From the NCBI RefSeq assembly GCF_022538185.1, contig NZ_JAKYXC010000005.1:62001-126000 (forward strand): a stretch of DNA of 64,000 nt, written 5' to 3'. The translations under genes and the position numbers were made by a program. Within the stretch, counting starts at the first letter, position 1. Every line of letters starts with the position of its first letter. This document shows positions 44,540 through 52,889 of the stretch, one piece after another. The stretch is from Microbacterium sp. CFH 31415 (GTDB taxonomy: Bacteria > Actinomycetota > Actinomycetes > Actinomycetales > Microbacteriaceae). The notes beneath the pieces are model-generated. The model was given only the letters and a program-made list of their open reading frames with translations. It ran no database searches and was not told the origin of the DNA.

Positions 44540-45538
44540 GTGCGTCACGTCATCATCATCGGTTCGGGTCCTGCGGGGTACACGGCAGCGATCTACGCGG
44601 CACGCGCGAACCTCGAGCCGCTTCTGGTCGCCAGTTCGGTCGAGGCCGGCGGCGACCTGATGACCACCACCGATGTCGAGAACTTCCCCGGCTTCCCGGA
44701 GGGCATCCAGGGCCCCGACCTGATGACCCGCATGCAGGAGCAGGCCGAGCGGTTCGGCACCGAGGTGCTGTACGACGACGTCGTCTCGCTCGAGCTCGAC
44801 GGTCCGGTCAAGAAGGTGCTGCTGGGCAGCGGCGCCGAGTACGAGGCCCGGTCGATCGTCTACGCAACCGGATCCGCGCACCGCAAGATCGGCATCGAGG
44901 GCGAAGAACGCCTCTCCGGCCGCGGCGTGTCGTACTGCGCGACCTGCGACGGCTTCTTCTTCCGCGAGCGCGTCATCGCCGTCGTCGGCGGTGGCGACTC
45001 CGCGATGGAGGAGGCGACCTTCCTGACCAAGTTCGCGTCCAAGGTGTACGTCATCCACCGCCGTGAGGAGCTGCGTGCGTCGAAGATCATGCAGGAGCGC
45101 GCGTTCGCGAACGAGAAGATCGAGTTCGTCTGGAACAGCGAGGTCGTCGACGTGCTCGGCGACGACGCCGTCACCGGCGTCGTGCTCGAGAACACGGTCG
45201 ACGGCACGCGCAGCGACCTGGCGATCGACGGCCTGTTCGTCGCGATCGGCAACGACCCGCGCACCCACCTCGTGCACGACAAGCTCGATCTCACCCCCGA
45301 GGGCACCATCTGGGTCGACGGCCGTTCGTCGCGCACGTCGGTGTCCGGCGTGTTCGCCGCGGGCGACGTCATCGACCCGACGTACCGCCAGGCGGTGACG
45401 GCCGCCGGCAGCGGCACCGTCGCCGCGCTCGACGTCGAGCACTACCTGGCATCGCTCGGCGAAGCCGGCGCCCCCGCCACCGACGTCGACCAGATCGAGG
45501 GCCTGCCCGAGGCGGACCCGGAGCAGACCGCGGCCTGA
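44540..45538 (+). CDS. trxB: Thioredoxin reductase
   Basis: A 332-residue flavoenzyme starting at GTG 44540 behind AAGAAGGGG. The FAD motif GSGPAG is at 8-13, the redox-active CATC at 133-136 and the NADPH motif VGGGDSAMEEA at 149-159. It passes electrons from NADPH to thioredoxin. It lies 82 bp before trxA. Confidence 0.95.
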   Translation: MRHVIIIGSGPAGYTAAIYAARANLEPLLVASSVEAGGDLMTTTDVENFPGFPEGIQGPDLMTRMQEQAERFGTEVLYDDVVSLELDGPVKKVLLGSGAEYEARSIVYATGSAHRKIGIEGEERLSGRGVSYCATCDGFFFRERVIAVVGGGDSAMEEATFLTKFASKVYVIHRREELRASKIMQERAFANEKIEFVWNSEVVDVLGDDAVTGVVLENTVDGTRSDLAIDGLFVAIGNDPRTHLVHDKLDLTPEGTIWVDGRSSRTSVSGVFAAGDVIDPTYRQAVTAAGSGTVAALDVEHYLASLGEAGAPATDVDQIEGLPEADPEQTAA

Positions 45539-45620
45539 TCCCGCCGCGTCCTGCTGCGGAACAATCCCGCAGCACGGCGCGTTGTCACCCACGTACGACT
45601 TCCCCATCGAAGGAGAGAAC

Positions 45621-45944
45621 ATGACCGCCAAGGCGACGACGTCCGCCACGTTCGACCAGGATGTGCTCCAGGCCGATGGCCCGGTGCTCGTGGATTTCTG
45701 GGCTGAGTGGTGCGGCCCCTGCCGCATGGTCTCGCCGGTCCTCGACCAGATTCAGGCGGAGCACCCCGGCAAGATCACCATCCTCAAGCTGAACGTCGAC
45801 GAGAACCCTGACCTCGCCATGAAGTACCAGATCACGTCGATCCCGGCGATGAAGGTCTTCAACAAGGGCCAGGTCGAGACGACGATCATCGGCGCCAAGC
45901 CCAAGTTCGCGCTCGAGAAGGACCTCGAGGCGTACATCGGCTGA
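45621..45944 (+). CDS. trxA: Thioredoxin
   Basis: A 107-residue thioredoxin from ATG 45621, after AAGGAGAGAAC. The active site WCGPC is at residues 30-34 and the cis-Pro is in TSIPAMKVF. It keeps cytoplasmic protein thiols reduced and is recycled by TrxB. A strong terminator follows its stop. Confidence 0.95.
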   Translation: MTAKATTSATFDQDVLQADGPVLVDFWAEWCGPCRMVSPVLDQIQAEHPGKITILKLNVDENPDLAMKYQITSIPAMKVFNKGQVETTIIGAKPKFALEKDLEAYIG

Positions 45945-45960
45945 GTCCGTTCGAAGCCTG

Positions 45961-46005
45961 AACCCCGCTGGCCTGCGCTCGCCGCAGGTCAGCGGGGTTT
46001 TTCGT
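45961..46005 (+). terminator. Rho-independent terminator after trxA
   Basis: AACCCCGCTGGCCTGCG pairs with CGCAGGTCAGCGGGGTT, 17 bp with one mismatch, and is followed by TTTTTCG. It lies 17 bp past the trxA stop. Confidence 0.9.
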
Positions 46006-46148
46006 TGCATGCCGTTCGAGGCATCCATTCGCTCCGGAGAGAATCCGCGAGAGGATGTCGATCCCGGCCCCTCTCGTTCGACGTACAGCATGAGGGGCCG
46101 GAGCGCGGCCCTCCGGGTCGAACGCCCGCAACGACGAAGGAGCAGGAC

Positions 46149-46565
46149 ATGCGTTACATGCTGATCATGCAGGTGGAGCCCGAAGCCGCGGCCAAGGCGC
46201 CGGAGGAGCTCGACATGAAGCAGGTGATCGCCGCGATGAGCGCCTACAACGAAGAGCTTCAGAAGGCCGGGGTCTTCCTCTCGGCGGAGGGTCTCTCCGA
46301 TGCGCGCGAGGGATTCCGCATCGACTTCTCATCGGTGCCGCCGGCGGTCACGGACGGCCCGTTCGCTGAGGCCCGCGAGGTCTTCACCGGCTTCTGGATC
46401 CTCGAGGTAGCCAGTCGCGAAGAGGCCGAGCACTGGGCGAAGCAGTGCCCCCTCGGCCCGGGCGTCGCGCTCGAGGTGCGGCGGGTCAACGAGTTCGCTG
46501 ACTTCGAGTCGGTCGACCCCGAGTGGGTCGAGAAGGCTCAGGAGTGGCGGGCCGCCAACGCCTGA
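46149..46565 (+). CDS. DGPF/YCII-family protein
   Basis: A 138-residue protein from ATG 46149, with AAGGAG before it. The ferredoxin-like fold carries the family motif DGPF in TDGPFAEAREVFTGFWILE (about residues 74-92). Genes of this family are often next to ECF42-type sigma factors, and one lies 415 bp downstream on the same strand. Catalytic function is not established. Confidence 0.87.
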   Translation: MRYMLIMQVEPEAAAKAPEELDMKQVIAAMSAYNEELQKAGVFLSAEGLSDAREGFRIDFSSVPPAVTDGPFAEAREVFTGFWILEVASREEAEHWAKQCPLGPGVALEVRRVNEFADFESVDPEWVEKAQEWRAANA

Positions 46566-46573
46566 GGGTGGGA

Positions 46574-46921
46574 TCAGGACGCGTCCGCGCGCACCGTGGC
46601 ATCCCAGCGGCGGTGCGTGTTCGCGTCGCCCAGCAGTCGCCACACGGCGCGCGTGAGCTGGGGATACTCCAGGGCGATCTGCCGCAGCACGCGATAGTGG
46701 CGCGTGGCGTTCGGCCGGGAGCCACCGTTCGCCTCGATGTTCTCGGCGCGGAGCGTGAAGACGACGAGCTCGTCGACGGTTGGCAGGTCGTCTATGAAGT
46801 CCCACGGGTCTTCGCCGGCTCGGAGTCGCTCGGCGATCACCACGGCGAGTTCGTCGGATGCCTCGGCACGCAGAAGCTCGAGACTGGCCCGGCGGCGCGG
46901 GGTCTGGTCTGCGTTCGGCAC
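46574..46921 (-). CDS. Small hypothetical protein
   Basis: A 115-residue soluble protein, start GTG 46921, with helical content and no recognised motif. It contains ASLELLRAEASDELAVV, then DDLPTVDELVVFTLRAEN and a basic end. It lies between the DGPF gene (convergent, 8 bp away) and the sigma factor gene (divergent, 59 bp). The function is unknown. Confidence 0.6.
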   Translation of the reverse strand: MPNADQTPRRRASLELLRAEASDELAVVIAERLRAGEDPWDFIDDLPTVDELVVFTLRAENIEANGGSRPNATRHYRVLRQIALEYPQLTRAVWRLLGDANTHRRWDATVRADAS

Positions 46922-46980
46922 CCATCAAGGGTACGACGCCGCACCGACCTCGGGCCGCGTTCCACGCCTACGCTGACATC

Positions 46981-48288
46981 ATGACCGATGTCGACGTGCA
47001 TGCCCGCCGCGCGGTCGAGGCGGTCTGGAGGGCCGAGTCCGCGCGGATCGTCGCCGCGCTGACCCGACACACCGGCGATTTCGCCTGGGCGGAGGATCTC
47101 GCGCAGGATGCACTCGTCGAAGCCGTCGCGAAGTGGCCGGCGGGCGGCATCCCCGACAATCCCGGGGCCTGGCTGCTGTCGGTCGCCAAACGGCGGGCCA
47201 TCGACGGGTGGCGGCGGCGCGAACGCCTCGCCCAGCGTGAGCCACTGCTCGCCGTCGACGTGCAGGACGCCGAACGAGTCGACTCGGTGCCCGAGCTTGC
47301 CGATCCCGACCGCATCGACGATGACATGCTGCGGCTGGTGTTCGTCGCGTGCCACCCGGTCCTCCCCGCGCAGGCGCGGCTCGCTCTCACCCTGCGCACA
47401 GTGGCAGGTCTCACCACCGACCAGATCGCGCGCGTGCTCCTGATGACCGTGCCGACCGTCCAGCAGCGGATCGTGCGGGCGAAGCGCACCCTGGCCGATG
47501 CGGGCGTGCCGTTCGAGGTGCCCGACCGCGCCGAGCGGCCGGCGCGGCTCGCCAGCGTGCTGCAGGTGATCTATCTGCTCTTCACCGAGGGCTACGCCGC
47601 GGCGGCAGGCGATCATCCGGTGCGACCCGAGGTGGCGCGCGAGGCCGTGCGGCTCGCGCGACAGCTGCACGCACTCGCGCCGGACGAGTCCGAGGTCGAC
47701 GCGCTCATCGCCCTGATGGAGTTCCAGTCGTCGCGCTTCGCCGCCCGCATCGATCGGGACGGCCTTCCGCTGACCCTGGGCGAGCAGGACCGACGCCGGT
47801 GGGACCGTTCGGCCATCACGCGCGGCCGAGAAGCGATGAAGCGAGCGGAGGCATCGCCTCGCGGGCTCGGCTACTACGGTCTCCAGGCGGCGATCGCCGA
47901 ATGTCACGCGATCGCCCCGTCGTTCGACGAAACGGACTGGGACCGCATCCTTCGGTTGTACGACGCGCTGGTGATGCTCGCGCCGACTGCTGTCGTGCGC
48001 CTCAACCGGGCCGTCGCCTTCTCGATGGCCGAGGGGCCGGAGGCGGCGCTGCACCTGGTGGACGCACTGGAACCCGAACTCGGCGGCTTCCGTCCGCTGC
48101 GGGCGGTGCGCGCCGAACTGCTCGAACGGATGGGGAGATCGGATGCCGCGGCCGCCGAGTTCCTGGCAGCCTCGGCGCTGCCCGGCAACGACGCCGAGGC
48201 GAGCGTGCTCAGGCGGCGGGCCGCCGCGCTCCGTACGGACCTGGAACGGGGTGCGCCCGAGTCGGTGGTCGATCGGGCGGGGCCGTAG
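46981..48288 (+). CDS. ECF42-type RNA polymerase sigma factor
   Basis: A 435-residue protein from ATG 46981. Residues 20-85 match sigma region 2 (DFAWAEDLAQDALVEAVAKW, then VAKRRAIDGWRRR), and 120-170 match region 4 (ARLALTLRTVAGLTTDQIA and VPTVQQRIVRAKRTL). The C-terminal 250 residues are a TPR-like helical extension, as found in ECF42 factors. Those factors control DGPF genes; the one here is on the same strand with a 415-bp gap that holds the small minus-strand gene. No anti-sigma gene is nearby, as is typical for this group. Confidence 0.88.
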   Translation: MTDVDVHARRAVEAVWRAESARIVAALTRHTGDFAWAEDLAQDALVEAVAKWPAGGIPDNPGAWLLSVAKRRAIDGWRRRERLAQREPLLAVDVQDAERVDSVPELADPDRIDDDMLRLVFVACHPVLPAQARLALTLRTVAGLTTDQIARVLLMTVPTVQQRIVRAKRTLADAGVPFEVPDRAERPARLASVLQVIYLLFTEGYAAAAGDHPVRPEVAREAVRLARQLHALAPDESEVDALIALMEFQSSRFAARIDRDGLPLTLGEQDRRRWDRSAITRGREAMKRAEASPRGLGYYGLQAAIAECHAIAPSFDETDWDRILRLYDALVMLAPTAVVRLNRAVAFSMAEGPEAALHLVDALEPELGGFRPLRAVRAELLERMGRSDAAAAEFLAASALPGNDAEASVLRRRAAALRTDLERGAPESVVDRAGP

Positions 48289-48323
48289 CCGGCGTGGCTC
48301 AGGTGGGGCCGGAGCCGGTTGGC

Positions 48324-49313
48324 TCAGGCCGCGCCGCCGAAGCCGGTCTCGCCGAGCTCCTCCAGGATGCGGTTAAGGTCTTGGATGCTCGCAAAATCTA
48401 TGCTGATCTGGCCTTTACGCGCAGTCAGAGAGATTCGGACGCGGGTATTGAGGCGATCGCCCAGGCGCTCGGCGACTTCGTCGAGGTGACCGCGGCGCGC
48501 GCCGGCGGTCGGCTTCGACGGGCGGCGGGACCCGGCATCCGTCATCTTGGCCGCAGCCTCGGCGGAGCGCACCGACAGATCCTCGTTGACGATCTTGTCG
48601 GAGAGCCGCTGCATGGCCTCGGGGGTGTCGAGCGACAGGATCGCCCGGGCGTGGCCGGCGGTGAGCACGCCCGCGGCGACGCGCTGCTGCACCGGCACCG
48701 GGAGCTTCAGCAGGCGGATCGTGTTGCTGATCTGGGGGCGCGAGCGGCCGATCCGGCTGGCGAGCTCCTCCTGGGTGATGCCGAAGTCCTCGAGGAGCTG
48801 CTGGTACGCCGATGCCTCTTCGAGCGGGTTGAGCTCCGAGCGGTGGAGATTCTCGAGCAACGCGTCGCGCAGCAGGTGCTCATCCGCCGTCTCGCGGACG
48901 ATCGCCGGGATGGACGTCAGGCCGGCCTCGCGCGCGGCGCGGGTGCGACGCTCGCCCATGATGAGCTCGTAGTCGCCGTCTTCGTTCGCGCGGACGACGA
49001 CCGGCTGCAGCACGCCGAACTCCCGAACACTGTGAACGAGCTCGGCGAGGTCTTCGGGGTTGAAGTGCGTGCGCGGCTGGCGCGGGTTCGGCACGATGGA
49101 GTGCGGGTCGATGTGCGTGAGGCGCGCGCCGGGAACCTGCACCAGGTCTTCGGTGGGTGCGGTGTCGGGCGTGGCGTCGGTGTCCGCGTCGGCGGGAGCG
49201 TCGTCGGTGGCGACGGCGCGCGGAAAGAAGACGTCGGAAGGGCGGTCCTCCGCCGGTTCCGTCGTCGGGATCAGCGCGCCGATCCCCCGTCCTAGGCCTG
49301 TGCGCTTGGCCAT
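48324..49313 (-). CDS. parB: Chromosome-partitioning protein ParB
   Basis: A 329-residue ParB starting at ATG 49313, overlapping the parA stop by one base. A short basic N-terminus precedes an Asp/Ala-rich stretch. The CTP-binding/ParB-N domain has the GERRTRAAREAGL motif near residue 120, the helix-turn-helix is around FGITQEELASRIGRSRPQI, and the C-terminal dimer domain ends with IQDLNRILEELGETGFGG. It loads on the nearby parS sites. Confidence 0.95.
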   Translation of the reverse strand: MAKRTGLGRGIGALIPTTEPAEDRPSDVFFPRAVATDDAPADADTDATPDTAPTEDLVQVPGARLTHIDPHSIVPNPRQPRTHFNPEDLAELVHSVREFGVLQPVVVRANEDGDYELIMGERRTRAAREAGLTSIPAIVRETADEHLLRDALLENLHRSELNPLEEASAYQQLLEDFGITQEELASRIGRSRPQISNTIRLLKLPVPVQQRVAAGVLTAGHARAILSLDTPEAMQRLSDKIVNEDLSVRSAEAAAKMTDAGSRRPSKPTAGARRGHLDEVAERLGDRLNTRVRISLTARKGQISIDFASIQDLNRILEELGETGFGGAA

Positions 49314-50308
49314 CAGGCTCCCCCTTCGATCTTCGATTCGACGTGCTGTTCCGCGACGCTCTGGCCTGCGGCGTTCTTCACCGCGGCGGGCTGACCGTCG
49401 CGGCGGATGATCTCGACGGCTGCTTCGCGATACGCGATCGCGCCGGCCGACTGCCCATCGTAGGCGATGACGGTCTGGCCGAAGCTCGGCGCTTCGGACA
49501 CGCGCACCGAACGCGGGATGACGGTGTCCAGCACTTCCTTGGCGAAGTGCTCCCGCACCTCCTCGGCGACCTGCTGCGCGAGACGGGTACGGCCGTCGTA
49601 CATGGTGAGCACGATCGTGCTCAGGGTGAGGCCCGGGTTGAGGTGCTTCTGGATCATGCGGACAGTGCCGAGCAGCTGGCTCAGGCCTTCCAGCGCGTAG
49701 TACTCGCACTGGATCGGAATGAGCAGCTCGCCCGCGGCCGTGAACGCGTTGATCGTGAGCAGACCCAGAGACGGCGGGCAGTCGATGAGCACGAAGTCGA
49801 TGACTTCATCGAGGTTCGCGAGGTACTCGTCGAGTGCCGTCTTGAGCCGGTGCTCACGGGCGACCTGCGAAACAAGCTCGATCTCGGCCCCGGCGAGGTG
49901 GATCGTGCTGGGGGCGCACAGCAGATTCGGCGATTCCGGGCTGACCTGCACGATGTCAGCGAGCGGGAATTCATCGATGAGCACGTCGTAGACGCTCGGG
50001 ATGTCGGCGGTGTGGGGCACTCCCAGTGCCGTCGACGCGTTTCCCTGCGGGTCCAGGTCGATCACGAGCACCTTGGCCCCGACGGATGCCAGGGCCGCTG
50101 CAACGTTGACGGTGGTCGTCGTCTTGCCGACGCCGCCCTTCTGGTTCGAGACGGTCAGCACGCGGGTGCGACCCGTGAGGTGAACGTCCGCGCTCTCGAG
50201 CGCACGGCGTCGTGCGGAGAGATCGGCGAGTTCACGTGCGAGAGGGGTGTCGTCGAACGAGAAGGATGCCGCGGCCGCCGACTCGTCGGGCTGTTTCACG
50301 TGAAACAC
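49313..50308 (-). CDS. parA: Chromosome-partitioning ATPase ParA
   Basis: A 331-residue ParA-family ATPase. The deviant Walker A motif KGGVGKTT is at residues 57-64, followed by VLVIDLDPQGNAS and DFVLIDCPPSLG. The start shown is GTG 50308, whose first codons (FHVKQ) are read from a parS site. A GTG at 50299 has better spacing from AAAGGGAGA and may be the true start, giving 328 residues. It moves the origin region by acting with ParB. Confidence 0.93.
   Translation of the reverse strand: MFHVKQPDESAAAASFSFDDTPLARELADLSARRRALESADVHLTGRTRVLTVSNQKGGVGKTTTTVNVAAALASVGAKVLVIDLDPQGNASTALGVPHTADIPSVYDVLIDEFPLADIVQVSPESPNLLCAPSTIHLAGAEIELVSQVAREHRLKTALDEYLANLDEVIDFVLIDCPPSLGLLTINAFTAAGELLIPIQCEYYALEGLSQLLGTVRMIQKHLNPGLTLSTIVLTMYDGRTRLAQQVAEEVREHFAKEVLDTVIPRSVRVSEAPSFGQTVIAYDGQSAGAIAYREAAVEIIRRDGQPAAVKNAAGQSVAEQHVESKIEGGA
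50292..50307. promoter_or_regulatory. parS site overlapping the parA start
   Basis: TGTTTCACGTGAAACA is a perfect 16-bp parS palindrome. It overlaps the parA start codon and ribosome-binding site, so ParB binding would repress parA. Confidence 0.95.
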
Positions 50309-50389
50309 TCTCCCTTTCGCGAGCGATCAACAACGCTTTCCACTCTATCCCGCCCTCACCCCATTCCCGTTCTCTCCCCGGCTCCCTCC

Positions 50390-50631
50390 CGCCGGTCGAG
50401 TAGGCGCGCAGCGCCGTATCGAGCCCCCCGCCCCTTCCCCGCCGGTCGAGTAGGCGCGAAGCGCCGTATCGAGACCCCCGGACGGCGGGCCCCGACTCGA
50501 TACGCGCGCAACGCGCGCACTCGATCGGCGGGAACGGCCACTCCCAGCGCCGAGCAGGCGCCCAGCGACGCATCCAGACCCCCGCCCCTTCCCCGCCGGT
50601 CGAGTAGGCGCGCAGCGCCGTATCGAGACCC
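50390..50631. repeat. Microbacteriaceae-type GTCGAGTAGGCGCGCAGCG repeats
   Basis: Near-identical units at 50390-50429, 50440-50479 and 50594-50631 have GCCGGTCGAGTAGGCGCG and CCGTATCGAG at their ends. Degenerate copies lie at 50492-50532 (inverted) and 50550-50583. Each unit's GGTCGAGTAGGCGC and GCGCCGTATCGAGACC parts form an imperfect palindrome. Confidence 0.88.
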
Positions 50632-50658
50632 ACGTGCAACGCGACTCAGTCGGAGTGA

Positions 50659-50978
50659 CTAAGCGCGAGCCGTTTCACGTGAAACATCGCCGCCTCGACT
50701 ACCGGCCCCCGAGAAGTCCTTCTTGCTCAGACCCGGCAGCTTCTCGATCCGCTCCTTTGCCAGGGCAAGCCGCTTGGCCCGGCTCCAACCCTGCACCTGC
50801 TTCTCGCGCAGATAGGCGTCACTGACACGGTCGAACTCCTCGAAATAGAGAAGCTTCACCGACAGTCGCGTTCTCGTGTAGATGGATCGCCGTGTTGGGC
50901 CAGCCTGTGTTCGAGGTTGCGCGCGCTTCCGACGTAGGGGGTTCGGTCCGAGCACTCGAGGATATACATGTACGCCAT
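50659..50978 (-). pseudogene. Frameshifted GIY-YIG endonuclease (UPF0213-like)
   Basis: The start is ATG 50978. The first frame reads MAYMYILECSDRTPYVGSAR and NLEHRLAQHGD, then loses the frame near 50885. The next frame reads YTRTRLSVKLLYFEEFDRVSD and REKQVQGWSRAKRLALAKER, the usual second half of this small family. In intact relatives the two halves are one protein of about 90-110 residues. Residues between QH and YTR are also missing, so a deletion of several bases plus a frame change is likely. The end runs through a parS site before a stop at 50659. It is probably not functional. Confidence 0.8.
50671..50686. promoter_or_regulatory. parS site 2
   Basis: CGTTTCACGTGAAACA matches parS at 15 of 16 positions. 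It lies in the 3' part of the broken GIY-YIG gene. Confidence 0.93.
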
Positions 50979-51182
50979 CGGCCCAGGTTGGCCGATCCAC
51001 GCCCCCTGCAACCGTCTGCGAGGCCATCGGTACGAATCGCGCGGGTGTGAGAGCTGTGTGGAGAAGCCGCGATGGTGGAGGGCCTGCACGAGTCCGACCC
51101 GATGCATGCGAAGCGGGTCGCGTACCCGGCAGGTCTCGATACGGTTGCTGGCGAGCCTACCCAGCCTGCGGGGCCGGCTGCA

Positions 51183-51198
51183 TGTTTCACGTGAAACG
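51183..51198. promoter_or_regulatory. parS site 3
   Basis: TGTTTCACGTGAAACG matches parS at 15 of 16 positions, with the GTTTCACGTGAAAC core intact. Confidence 0.93.
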
Positions 51199-51416
51199 GT
51201 GACACTCATCGCGTGCACGCCTCGTTACTGCGCGCGCCGGCCTACTCGATCAGCAGGGATCGCGTCCGCCGATCGAGCGCGGATCGCACATATCGATGTC
51301 GCGAACGGTTGGCGCGGATCCATGCGCTCGCGCGCCTACTCGACGGGCTTGGCACGGGAAGCCGCCGATCGAGCTCGTGCGGCGCGCGTGCGTCGATATC
51401 TAGGCAAGAGGTGCAG

Positions 51417-51606
51417 GTCTCGATCCGGCGCTTCGCACCTACTCGACCGGCGGGGTCGCCCCCCATGTTTCACGTGAAACGAGGGCACATCGCTGCAAGT
51501 CTCCGCGCCGCCGGCGTCGGAGCCCCGATCGAGCGCGTGCGTCGGTATCTAGGCGAGACGTGGAGGTCTCGATCCGGCGCTTTGCGCCTACTCGACCGGC
51601 GGGGTC
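51417..51606. repeat. Two inverted-orientation copies of the GTCGAGTAGGCGCG repeat
   Basis: Copies lie at 51417-51455 and 51567-51605. Both read GGTCTCGATCCGGCGCTT and end CTACTCGACCGGCGGGG, the reverse orientation of the copies at 50390-50631. Each is followed by a parS or parS-like site within about 15 bp. Confidence 0.85.
51466..51481. promoter_or_regulatory. parS site 4
   Basis: TGTTTCACGTGAAACG carries the full core and ends the first copy of the duplicated repeat-plus-parS block. Confidence 0.93.
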
Positions 51607-51614
51607 GACCTCGA

Positions 51615-51630
51615 TGTTTCACGTGTAACG
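51615..51630. promoter_or_regulatory. Degenerate parS site 5
   Basis: TGTTTCACGTGTAACG has A to T in the right half-site. It ends the second copy of the duplicated block and may bind ParB weakly or not at all. Confidence 0.75.
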
Positions 51631-51658
51631 GCGAGGCGGCACGCCTCCTCGACCGGCG

Positions 51659-52285
51659 TTAGCGAACGGTGGCGCGCACGACGCGCGACGGCTCGGCAAG
51701 AAGGCCCTCACCGACCATCTCAACCCGCGCGTTCGTCACTCGGAACTTGCGCAGCTGCTTCTCGGCCGCCTCGATCTCATTCTCAGCGCTCGCGCCCTTC
51801 AGCAGGATCAGCTCACCACCATCGCGCACTAACGGCGCCGTGATCGGTATCAAGGTGCGAAGAGCCGAGACAGCGCGAGCGGTAACGGCGTCGAGCACAG
51901 GACCGAAGCGCCAGTCCTCTGCCCGTGCGCGAACGATCTCGACGTTCTCGAGCCCGAGCTCGCCGACCTGCTCGGTGAGCCATGCCACTCGGCGCTCCAT
52001 CGGCTCGATGAGCACCCACTCGATGTCGGGCCGGGCGATGGCCAGTACCAGCCCGGGGAGCCCTGCGCCCGACCCGACGTCGCCGACGCGACCGGGAGAG
52101 AAGAGCGGTGCAATCACCGCGCTGTTCAGAATGTGCCGTGTCCACAGGCGGGGGAGTTCGAGCGGACCGATCAGCCCGCGCTCTTCGCCGTGCTCGGCCA
52201 GCGCGGTGGTGAACTGGCGCGCGAGAGCAATGTGGTCGCCGAAGATCTGGATGGCCGCAGCCGGCTCCTGCTCGAGCTCCGTCAT
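51659..52285 (-). CDS. rsmG: 16S rRNA (guanine-N7)-methyltransferase RsmG
   Basis: A 208-residue protein from ATG 52285; an upstream TTG at 52300 is less likely. The SAM motif is VGDVGSGAGLPGLVLAI (about 67-83), preceded by RLWTRHILNSAVI. It methylates G527 of 16S rRNA. It follows jag and lies 3' to a parS site. The family is usually found here between jag and parA. Confidence 0.93.
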   Translation of the reverse strand: MTELEQEPAAAIQIFGDHIALARQFTTALAEHGEERGLIGPLELPRLWTRHILNSAVIAPLFSPGRVGDVGSGAGLPGLVLAIARPDIEWVLIEPMERRVAWLTEQVGELGLENVEIVRARAEDWRFGPVLDAVTARAVSALRTLIPITAPLVRDGGELILLKGASAENEIEAAEKQLRKFRVTNARVEMVGEGLLAEPSRVVRATVR

Positions 52286-52311
52286 TGATGCCTCATCCAA
52301 CGCAATCCCGA

Positions 52312-52327
52312 TGTTTCACGTGAAACA
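52312..52327. promoter_or_regulatory. parS site 6
   Basis: TGTTTCACGTGAAACA is a perfect parS palindrome in the 50-bp gap between jag and rsmG. Confidence 0.95.
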
Positions 52328-52335
52328 CTCTGGGT

Positions 52336-52854
52336 TCAGCCGCGGCGGATCACCGTGTGACGGTCAGCGCCTTCGCCGTACGACTCCGACACGAACCCGC
52401 GCTCTGCCACGATGTCGTGGACCAGCTTGCGCTCGTAGCTCGACATGGCAGGCAGCGATGCCTGCGAGGCGCCTTCCTCGAGTCGTTCGATCGCGCGGTC
52501 GACAAGCGTCGCCAGCTGTGCCTGACGCGTGTTGCGGGAACCGCCCACATCGAGGATCAGACGCGAGAAGCGTCCGGTGCGGTTCTGCACGGCGATGCGC
52601 GTGAGCTCCTGCAGTGCCTGCACCGTATCGGGGTCGGCGATCAGCGACACCGAACCGCCCTCCGGCGCCTCCACCGAGACGTAGGCACGTCCGGCCCGGA
52701 CATCCAGGTCGAGGTCCCCGTCGATGTCGGCGATGTCGAGCAGTCCCTCCAGGAAGTCGGCCGCAATGTCGCCTTCCTCCTCGAGTTGGGCGACGGTGGC
52801 GGGCAACCGGTCGTCGGTGGTGTCGACGGGGGCGTGCTCGGAAGGCGTGGTCAT
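52336..52854 (-). CDS. jag: Jag/KhpB-type KH-R3H RNA-binding protein
   Basis: A 172-residue protein from ATG 52854. The KH domain spans about residues 45-105 (LIADPDTVQALQELTRIAVQN), and the R3H domain lies near the C-terminus (ERKLVHDIVAERGFVSESYGEG). It binds RNA and partners with KhpA. It lies 35 bp after yidC and is co-transcribed in most actinobacteria. Confidence 0.92.
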   Translation of the reverse strand: MTTPSEHAPVDTTDDRLPATVAQLEEEGDIAADFLEGLLDIADIDGDLDLDVRAGRAYVSVEAPEGGSVSLIADPDTVQALQELTRIAVQNRTGRFSRLILDVGGSRNTRQAQLATLVDRAIERLEEGASQASLPAMSSYERKLVHDIVAERGFVSESYGEGADRHTVIRRG

Positions 52855-52889
52855 GTCGTGATCCTCGTGTGGACGTCGGGTCGGGGCCG

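Larger units (their letters stand above)
50309..51658. other. 1.35-kb parS/repeat region between parA and rsmG
   Basis: This stretch has no intact gene. It holds four parS-type sites, several palindromic repeats of the GTCGAGTAGGCGCG family and a broken GIY-YIG gene. A block of about 115 bp (51366-51481) with a repeat and a parS is repeated in diverged form at 51519-51631. Such repeats make the region prone to recombination. Confidence 0.8.

Noticed and set aside
45553..45573. A 7-bp hairpin between trxB and trxA as a riboswitch
   Set aside because: It is short and isolated; no conserved riboswitch structure is visible.
51199..51465. Short plus-strand frames in the parS region
   Set aside because: They are made of the palindromic repeats and parS read in various frames, with no ribosome-binding site or family resemblance.
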